DNA from: Bimuria novae-zelandiae CBS 107.79
Taxonomy: Eukaryota; Ascomycota; Dothideomycetes; Pleosporales; Didymosphaeriaceae
Direction of reading: 5' to 3'
Assembly: GCA_010015655.1 (NCBI GenBank)
Contig: ML976727.1
Coordinates: forward strand, 332,673 to 396,672
DNA: 64,000 bases
This document shows, one piece after another, positions 56,889-64,000 of this stretch. The position numbers were made by a program, and so were the translations under genes. The number at the start of each line of letters is the position of its first letter. The first letter of the stretch is position 1. The notes under the pieces were generated by a model. It was not told the DNA's origin. It saw only the letters and a program-made list of their open reading frames with translations, and searched no databases.

Positions 56889-57483
56889 ATGTTTGAAATA
56901 GTACAGACAGGAGATGAATCGCATAGTCGTTTGCTCAGGCTGAAAGCATAGCCTACTGCCCCACTCGTCTCCTCCACAAACTAGGTAGGGACCGATGTAC
57001 TTCTACATCAACCTTGTCTAACGGGAAGCTTGTCGTCCCTGTTTATGTATGCACAGGAAATATAGCGTCTTGGACATTCGATCTGATTGAGCTTTAGTTG
57101 GTGTTCGTGAACCCGGACATCAGGACGCTGGATAGCACGCATACACTTATCCGCTCTGAAACCAGTAGGCGTTCTGCGCCGACGATGCTACGTCACCATC
57201 GAATATTTACATGCGGGGCGGAGCCGTGATGGAGATTCAGGCATGGTTGGTACCGTGGGAGAAATTGTGGATATGTTTTACTGGTACTTGACAATGTTCC
57301 CAAGAAGCACTGACCTCTGCATTCGTCTTCAAAGGTCAATCAGCTCGAAGAACGTGGCTCACCATCCGTATACAGCTTTGGTCTGACCTCACTTAGCAGC
57401 AGTCCAATGAACCGATAACAACAACATAATGTGTGAGTCGGCGTAGTACATTCCAACTTCTCTTTCCCAACCAAACCCAACTA
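56889..57483. other. Intergenic region
   Basis: 595 bp between convergent genes; nothing supported. Confidence 0.45.
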
Positions 57484-58497
57484 TTACAATTTACTCCTAT
57501 TCTCGTCCACCAGCGGAACCCCCACCTCCCTCTCCAACAACCTCACCGCCTCCCTCGTCTCCCCCAAATTGACTTTTATAGTTCTCAGCCCCACCTTCTT
57601 CGCGTTCTTCAAGTTAATCCCAATATCATCCAAAAACAGCACATCACCTGCACCAATTAGCACAACCGCCCCATCCAATACACACGCTCACGGACAACTC
57701 ACCAACTTCCACCTTCCCCAACCCCCTCTCCTCACTAACCCTCGACAACTCCCTCACACTCAACTCATACGCCTCCCCATCCGGTTTCCGCACCCCAATA
57801 TGCGCACTACTTAAAAAGACATCAAACCACTCGCGCAAATCCGTGCTATCTCTACCCTCCCCATCAAAAATTATACTCTTATCAAAAACCACCCCCTCGT
57901 CGTCCAGGATACCCGTCGGAAAATGCACAGTATTACTCAGCGCACCCACAACCCACTTCCCCTGCTCCGCCCCGAGCTTTCGTAGGCGCTTAAGTGCAGG
58001 ATACATCCACGGATCCGGCCTCCGCGAGTACCTCATCATTTTCCAAAACACCTTCTCCGCCTCGATCCTCGGTACGGGCGGCACCTGGTCCCCTAACTCA
58101 CTCACTCGGCCGGCGGGTCCTGTATCCGCGTGTCCACCACCGCGCTCCGCCCAGGAAATCCAGTACTCCCTCCACACGTCCGGCCGCGATAACTGCGCCT
58201 GGAATGCGGCGAACCACTCTGGAGAAAGCGCGGCCGCGCCCCGCTCGATGAGCTGCCACGCCCCCGTGTCCGCCGGCCCGCGCTGGATCGCGGCGTTGAT
58301 GTAGCCCAGCGGGATGCGGTTTTCGAGCTCATACTCGCGGATCGCTTGGAAGGGGGAGAGGACCTAGATACACACGCACACGCATCAGCCCCCGTTATCC
58401 TCTCAATCGTGTGGTGTTGCGTGGGAAGGAGAGGGATGGGATGGAAACTCACCACCACACCGCCCACATCGAACAGTATCGCTTTCGGCGGCGCCAT
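57484..58497 (-). CDS. HAD-superfamily hydrolase
   Basis: Haloacid-dehalogenase-like hydrolase of the epoxide-hydrolase-N-terminal/ACAD10-like type. Start at 58497: MAPPKAILFDVGGVV is motif I (nucleophile Asp). An intron of about 85 nt follows, then an all-helical cap (FQAIREYELENRIPLGYINA, REYWISWAERGGG). Then VVGALSNTVHFP (motif II), a KPDGEAYELSVREL stretch (motif III Lys) and, after a second intron, VLFLDDIGINLKNAKKVGLR (motif IV Asp-Asp). C terminus LVDENRSKL. Such enzymes are usually small-molecule phosphatases; substrate unknown. Three exons, about 300 residues. Confidence 0.85.
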
Positions 58498-58818
58498 TTC
58501 GTACGTTACGTCTGAGGAAACTCTTCCTTCAAGAATTGAGACCTCGAGTGCGAAGCTGAGCGGAGCTATACATCGTGCGTCGCCGTCGTGAGGTGTGGGG
58601 AACTGGTTTCCCGACCGGAGCCGAGGCACGGAGAAGTTGGAGATCTTATCGATAGCAACTATGCCGATTATCTGATTCCGGAAAAGTCCATCTTGAAATA
58701 TCGACGATAATAGCATCTACGAGATCAGTCATGCTTTCACGGGTCGATGAGGTTCTCTCAACGGTTGGCTCTAGACCTACTCACAATACGTACAGTTAAC
58801 TTTCGTAATACATATGTT

Positions 58819-58867
58819 GAGGCCAGAACAAGGAGGCCAGAACCCCGAGGCCAGAACCCCGAGGCCA
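58819..58867. repeat. 14-bp tandem repeat, 3.5 units
   Basis: GAGGCCAGAACAAG followed by two exact GAGGCCAGAACCCC units and a partial one. Located in the gap between the HAD hydrolase and the SRE1 3' end. Confidence 0.85.
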
Positions 58868-58981
58868 ATGTCCTCACACTGCAAATCCAAGTCCATTAAT
58901 CAGAGCAAACACAGTTTATTGCCGTCTACGGGCGTGCGTCAACTGTATGACTGCCTATGCACGACCCTTTTACAAGTAAAC

Positions 58982-59134
58982 ATGTCGAGCTTGAAAAGAG
59001 AATACTTCGAAACTGAAACTGATGACGGTCGTAAATCCAGAGCATCCTTCCGGCATGACAGTTCCAAACGCCGCAAATGTGTCCATACGTTTCGACACGA
59101 ACAGAGAAGATCAACGCCAGAGGATATCATATGA
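58982..59134 (+). other. Possible short ORF (50 codons)
   Basis: MSSLKREYFETETDDGRKSR ... RHEQRRSTPEDII, a charged, Arg/Lys/Ser-rich frame ending in TGA. It lies antisense to the likely 3' untranslated region of SRE1. No family recognised and no supporting exon; may be chance. Confidence 0.15.
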
Positions 59135-59247
59135 GTGACCCGCAAAATGACAAGAATAATAACACACGAAGTGTAAAGAAAGAGCTACATTCCCAGAGTA
59201 GCGAAGAAACAATGAGACCGCCAAGCCTTCACCGAAATAATACTGCA

Positions 59248-62200
59248 TCAAGAGGATACATCCTCATCTTTCACGCTGGAGCTGAAGTATCCAGGGTCGA
59301 AGTCTTCACGGTCAGCCAGGCCAACGAGCATCTTACTTGTTTCCAGACACCGGCTGACGATGCGACCGCGAACTTTATTCTCGACCCCACTTCGGCGACC
59401 TGTGTCGTGGCCTATCCACATACGAAGCGCACCGGCGAGACGTTCAAGGCAATAGCTGGTCTCACCTTGAAGCGCAGGGTCTTGAACAAATCGTTCGAGG
59501 ACCTTGTAGGACGCGACAAAACTGAGAAGGGTGGTTGTCGGCTCTGCGAGGTATGTGTTGTTTACTACAAAGATGGCTTGGCGGTGGGCTTCGGGATTTG
59601 AAGAGTCGACCAACGTGAGGCACTTCGCTAAAGTAAGGGCTATTCGGACGTCCGTTGCTGCTGGCGCGCCAGAGACAAGATTTGTCAGCGTGGTTCCAGT
59701 CAAGGAAGCAGACGACGGAGGGGATGGCAGCGCGGCAAAGGCAGTAGCGATGTGTTCGGTGCGGTCGTCGTCGAGCAATACGGCCTTCGCCGTCAATGCG
59801 CGCAGCTGTGCCTGCGAGGTAGGGGGAGCAGTTCGAGCAGCCAAGCTGAGGTCGTCTCTGATCGCTTCGGTGATCTTTCCATCCTTGAGCGAGTCGGCTA
59901 GACTCTTCCTGAGAACAAAGCTGGAGTACCATGCTGCCAGTGCGTCAAGGGGAGATGAAATCGCAAAATCTCCCACCACGCCGTCCATGCAAGGATCTGC
60001 GGTTGTTTGCTCGGCAACAGGGCGGTTCCAAGCCAGATTGTATGCGCGTTGGATGATAGGGAAGCTAAAGACCTCGTCACATTCTTTCTCGAGCAATGCC
60101 GCCAAGTAATCCGGAAGCGGCTCTGCATCACTCTCGGGTTTCGAAGCAAGGTTCGTCGCAATACGTTGTTCCCTCCGAGCCATGTTCCAGTATCTTCGAG
60201 CCAATTTGGCACTCAAATGGCCCAACATCCAAGAGAGACCGTTACCCGCATTAGCGAGCTCCCACAAGAGCACGCGCAGATGCAAGGCCTTGAGCATGAG
60301 TCGCCCAGGCGTGTCCGGTAGCGTGCCAGAGGCCATAAGTGTCAGAACCAATCGACTCTTGCTGATTTCAGCGTCACCGCCGGTTAGTTGCGCATCCAGC
60401 GCGATGTTCCACGCTTTGACCCTCGCACCCTCCTGCTCTTTCGTAGTGCCGGAGAGGAAGGCATACCCAGGCCAACCAATGATCTTGCGTGTGCTAAGCT
60501 TCAAAGTCTTGAGACTCAAAGCCGCCACTTCTAGAATGAAGTTGTGTCGAGGCACCCATACGGTTTGTATCGCAGTAAGCCATGCCCTATGCCGTACCTC
60601 CACGGGCGATGCAAGCGAAGGTGCACGAGCGAGGAGGACCGGGTTCGTGGTCTTCTTCTTGGGCTTCGAGTTGAAGTCGAACAGGGGTGCAAGGATCCAG
60701 AACACGGCGCCAAATATAAGAAGAAGCTTTGCAAGCGGGAACCGAGCGCTTGTTGCACCCAGAGAGACACGGGGAGAGAGAATAGCAGCAAAGTTGAAAG
60801 GCAGAGCAAATAGTCCGCGGCCACCTGACTCCTCTTGTGATTGCTCTCGCTCTACTAGTCCTTCGAGTATCATGAGACCAGCCAGGGAGCCAACCATAAG
60901 CTTGCCCACCACGCTGTTTTGACGTCGGCCGTTGACCATGGGTGGACCCGGACGTGATCCACCAGCATAAGGTGGGTATGCAGGTGCGTAGTGTTGTTGC
61001 GGTGGTAGGCCCTGACGCATCTGTGCAATGTGCTCCGGTACCGGGATCATGCCTTGGGGTGGGCCGGACATCTGCATGTTGTGCGACGGTGCGAAATGAT
61101 CGTCTTGTTGATATCTGTTCCCGTCTGGTGTGCCCATCGGACCGTGCAAAGTCATGGGCCCGGATATGGCCATCTTCTCGTAGCTCTCTATTCGGCCCTG
61201 CAGAGTCGTCACTTCCTCTTGTAAACGCTTATTCCGCTTCTCCAGATGCCGGATATACTCGGTTGCCTGTGGACATGTCAATTGGGTCCCAATGACAAGG
61301 CGCAAGAACTCACCTTGGATAGGACAGTGGCCTTGTTGAGCTTATGAGCTGGCGTCAGACCGTCGAGATCCTCGGCATCATCGGCTTCCTCGTTAGCACC
61401 GTTGGCGCGGGTCATCACCCTCAAGCTGGGTACGCTATTTCGTAGAGCCTCGATCTTGTCGTTAAGATTTGTCCTGTAACGCTTTTCAATCATGTTGTGG
61501 GCCGTCTTCTTTGGGGGCTGCTGCTTCTCCTTCTTCCCCGCCGGTGCCGAGTCATCATCAGTCGACGACTTTCGCTTCTTCGGGTTGTCAGAAGCGGGCT
61601 CTGGAGTTGAGTGGCCGGATGAAGAGCTGGTCCGCTCGTTGTGCATGGAGGCGGGGCTCTGGGTGTGATGGAGACTTGGAGGGGTTGAAAGCGGCGGCAC
61701 GGATGCGGACGGGAGACCATTGGGTTCAAAGCGAGGAGGAGAGAAGAGCGTGTTGTCGGCTATCTGCTGCGGCCACAGGTGCGTCGGATAGAAGCTGTCG
61801 TGTTGCTGGCCAGTGGTCGGAGGGGAACTCAGGCCATGGGCGTCAAAATCAAATGTGGGGGGCATTTCGGTGTTTTCGCCGAAAGTGAATTGGGCATTGT
61901 GCGTCGGGCCGGACATGGCAGCGGTGGAAGGTGGGTTGGTGCCCTGCACCGCCAGTGATGGACCGCCGTGTTGTGAGTTGTGTCTGCGGTTGAGGAGGGA
62001 AGGGCGGTGCAAGTCAGGCACTGGACAAGCGGGCCCACTAAGCTTCAAGTTAGGCCCCTGAGACGTGTTGGGGTCCCATGTCATAAAGTCACTGAAGCTC
62101 GGCGCCTTGAGATGGTCGCTCGGCGCGTTGAGCGGCATCTCGTCGGGCGCCGTGGTGAGCCACGATGGACGCACGCCCGCTGCGGCGAACTGGTAGTCCA

Positions 62201-62439
62201 GAGCGAGGAGGGGGTCCTCCATCTTGTCTCTGCTGCCCGCGTGCGACGGGCCGGTGGCGCTCGGCTGGGGGCTCTCGGACGGCCGAAACGAGTCGAAGAT
62301 GCAATAAGGACCGACCTGCAGTGTTGGGAGCAGTTAGCACGGCCTCTGTCTACTTAACATCCTCCCCGCGGCCACATACGGCGATCCGTTCGAGCTCCAG
62401 GCCGTCCTCGAAGACGCTCTCGTCGTTTGTCGACGCCAT
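59248..62439 (-). CDS. SRE1: Sterol regulatory element-binding protein SRE1/SreA
   Basis: Membrane-tethered bHLH transcription factor that is cleaved under low sterol or oxygen and induces ergosterol genes. Exons 62380-62439, 61314-62315 and 59248-61266 give about 1026 residues. The bHLH reads NMIEKRYRTNLNDKIEALR, with the Tyr that marks SREBPs, and continues KLNKATVLSKATEYIRHLEKRNKRL across a 47-nt intron. The N-terminal half is a Pro/Ser/Gln-rich activation region. Two membrane helices follow: VGKLMVGSLAGLMILEGLV and KLLLIFGAVFWILAPLFDF, with a short lumenal loop between. The C-terminal ~450 residues are the DUF2014-type domain (PGRLMLKALHLRVLLWELAN; CDEVFSFPIIQRAYNLAWNR). The TUL1/Dsc1 gene of its activation pathway is in the same window. 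Confidence 0.95.
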
Positions 62440-62480
62440 GGCTGTGTGCTGGGGTGTGCTACGCGCGCTCGCGAAAGGTG

Positions 62481-62482
<2 letters not shown>

Positions 62483-62516
<34 letters not shown>
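62483..62516. repeat. 34-bp poly(dG)/poly(dC) tract
   Basis: Uninterrupted G34 on the + strand, 44 bp upstream of the SRE1 ATG (so C34 on the SRE1 sense strand). Probably within its 5' leader or core promoter. Length may be an assembly estimate. Confidence 0.9.
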
Positions 62517-62519
<3 letters not shown>

Positions 62520-63348
62520 AAGGGAAGAGGCACGGCGGAGCAAGACACACGGCGCGCGACTGGACTGGAACAGACTATACATTGCAGGAAAGGCAGTTCT
62601 TACCAGCAATCAAAATCAATTGTCGGATCAGGCCACACGCATCCAAAAGTGGCGCGCCTGGTCCCCAGTGAATGTCGCGGTGGGCCAGATGGAGCGCGGA
62701 TCCAACGCGCGCCTGCGTTCCGTCGCTCTTTCCTCGCGGTCACACCACAAGTCGCAGAGTCGTACGATGTCTGCGGCGCGCTTTCCCGAGAAGGAGCCTA
62801 ACTTCTTAGCAGCCGCGACAGGGGGCTGAAGAGCTTCAAGTGCAGGAAGCTGCGGGGAGGCCCGGTCTGGCAGGAGGGAGGGAGGGGGTTCGAGGACACA
62901 GTCTCACGGACGCGGGCTGCGCGCATGTAAATGTCTTGTATAGAGTTTTGCTCTAAGGAGTCGAGGTGCGGAACCCAAGACCCAAGAAAACGCGGCAGCA
63001 AGCCGAGACCGAAGCGGCGTCTGTCGCTCCTGCTCGGGCTAGGCGCACAAGCCCTGTAGATCCTAGCGATCAGTGATCACCATGGCGATGAGGTCGAAGA
63101 TTTGGCACCAGCCGAGCATCCTGGCCCTCCTCGTGCATGTCCTGGCTACGCGCTGCGTGGAAAGCGTGCTGTCCATTAGACCTTCTGATGTCTTCTAGAC
63201 AGCTGGAGAACCATGGTTCACTGCGGGTTCACAGCTGGCCAAACCCAAGACTTGCTTTTCATCCCACGTCCAATCACAGGCTGCGCGGAATGGCTGCCGG
63301 GAATGGCTGCCGGAAGCCACCCACATGAACGGGAACACCTTGCAGATA
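62517..63348. other. Intergenic region, SRE1 upstream
   Basis: No gene supported. A 13-bp direct duplication (GAATGGCTGCCGG twice) occurs at about 63289-63314, close to the transposon end at 63349. Confidence 0.45.
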
Positions 63349-64000
63349 CAAAGGGTAATCTCAATAAAGTCGGCCGTCATGTGACTTGCCAAGAAGCTAG
63401 CGCGTCACTAGCGGAACAGAGTCTCCGAGCCTCCGAGCCTCTAAGAGCTCTGTAGAGCGTCAACACCTACACTTCAACCTCACGTTTCTCACTCAATATG
63501 GCTTTAAATCCTGCCAAAAAAAGCTCTCGATTGCTTTCAGAAGCCCAGCTAGCTGCTATCGTCGTTCTCAGGACAAAATACAACCTCACTTTCCCAGAAA
63601 TCGCCACTGATTTGGGTATAACTGACCACGCCTGTGGTAAGGCATTTCGACGCGTCAAAGGCGCCGCAAAGGGCGACTCACTGCAGGAATTGCTAGCTGC
63701 AACACCTACAGTCAAGCAGTCTCCTCCTGGCAGACCTGTAAAGGTACGCGATGGCTCTACGCTGAGCGCAAGACTACGGCATGACATCATCGTATATGAC
63801 ACCTACCGGGTGCATAACGCTGTCAGAGACCTCTGCGCAGAAGCTGGCATCACACTTAGTAAGAATATAGTCCATAACATTGCTAGGGAGCACCGCGACG
63901 AGCACCACCTATCCCCCGCACTGTCAAAATCTGCCACAGGCGGACTTCTTGCTAGTGGCCAATCGGACGATAGCTCCGATTCTGCATGAACACCGAGATT
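63349..64000 (+). mobile_element. 5' part of a non-RIPped Tc1/mariner-type element (runs off window)
   Basis: After a TA (63347-63348) the sequence begins CAAAGGGTAATCTCAATAAA, matching the outer bases of the 50403 element's TIR (CAAAGGGTAAGCTCAAGAAG). The transposase ATG is 149 bp in, against 138 bp in that element. Base composition is normal; no RIP. Confidence 0.8.
63498..63989 (+). CDS. Tc1-type transposase, N-terminal part
   Basis: 163 codons without stops: MALNPAKKSSRLLSEAQLAA, then a helix-turn-helix (AIVVLRTKYNLTFPEIATDL, GITDHACGKAFRRVKGAAKG), a spacer with SPPGRPVKVRDGSTLSARLR, and a second domain VRDLCAEAGITLSKNIVHNI, AREHRDEHHLSPALSKSATG. A TGA at 63987-63989 precedes the expected catalytic domain. 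Either an intron or a real stop lies here, and the rest is outside the window. Recognised by matching its RIPped relative at 50541 and by the bipartite DNA-binding layout of Tc1-like transposases. Confidence 0.7.
   Translation: MALNPAKKSSRLLSEAQLAAIVVLRTKYNLTFPEIATDLGITDHACGKAFRRVKGAAKGDSLQELLAATPTVKQSPPGRPVKVRDGSTLSARLRHDIIVYDTYRVHNAVRDLCAEAGITLSKNIVHNIAREHRDEHHLSPALSKSATGGLLASGQSDDSSDSA

Noticed and set aside
62427..62829. Frames with poly-Gly/poly-Pro across the G34 tract
   Set aside because: Translation of a homopolymer; no start context or conserved flanks.

Overview
The window is nuclear DNA of a filamentous ascomycete, most likely a Dothideomycete (Pleosporales-like). The gene families, the short introns of about 45-60 nt with CTAAC/CTAAT branch sites, and transposons eroded in the way repeat-induced point mutation (RIP) does (CpA/TpG nearly gone, TpA in excess) all point there. 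Gene identities come from reading translated exons and recognising family motifs; no database search was possible.

Block 1 (1-38930) is dense housekeeping DNA: a SET-domain methyltransferase, CDC14, SNF4 (AMPK gamma), a PP2C phosphatase, ESCRT-III VPS2, mitofusin FZO1, the RING E3 ligase TUL1/Dsc1, a rhomboid, a C2H2 zinc-finger protein, cyanase, phospholipase D, an unassigned small gene, a fungal multipass membrane protein, external NADH dehydrogenase, a DUF427 protein, bystin/ENP1 and the COMPASS subunit BRE2/ASH2.

Block 2 (about 39100-52600) is a transposon island. It holds a Fot1/pogo-type element with 51-bp ends that match perfectly when the TA is included (39511-41641), an intact aromatic amino-acid decarboxylase gene, and then a nest of elements (44379-50275). 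The nest is a second pogo-type element into which a LINE-like insertion with a 14-bp target duplication, two solo LTRs with clean 5-bp duplications and a Tc1-type element have jumped. A further Tc1/mariner-type element lies at 50403-52144. The nest and the last element together have split one host membrane-protein gene into pieces about 7.8 kb apart. A 405-base assembly gap (45015-45419) sits inside the LINE-like insertion.

Block 3 (52600-64000) carries a DMATS-type aromatic prenyltransferase, a decayed kinase-like pseudogene, a HAD-superfamily hydrolase and the sterol regulator SRE1, which has a 34-bp poly-G tract just upstream of its start. The window ends in the 5' part of a non-RIPped relative of the RIP-destroyed 50403-52144 element.

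Two themes link genes. SRE1 and the Dsc E3 ligase TUL1, which activates SREBPs in fission yeast and Aspergillus, lie in the same 64 kb. The decarboxylase and the aromatic prenyltransferase flank the transposon island and could be remnants of an indole or tyrosine-derived metabolite locus (inference).
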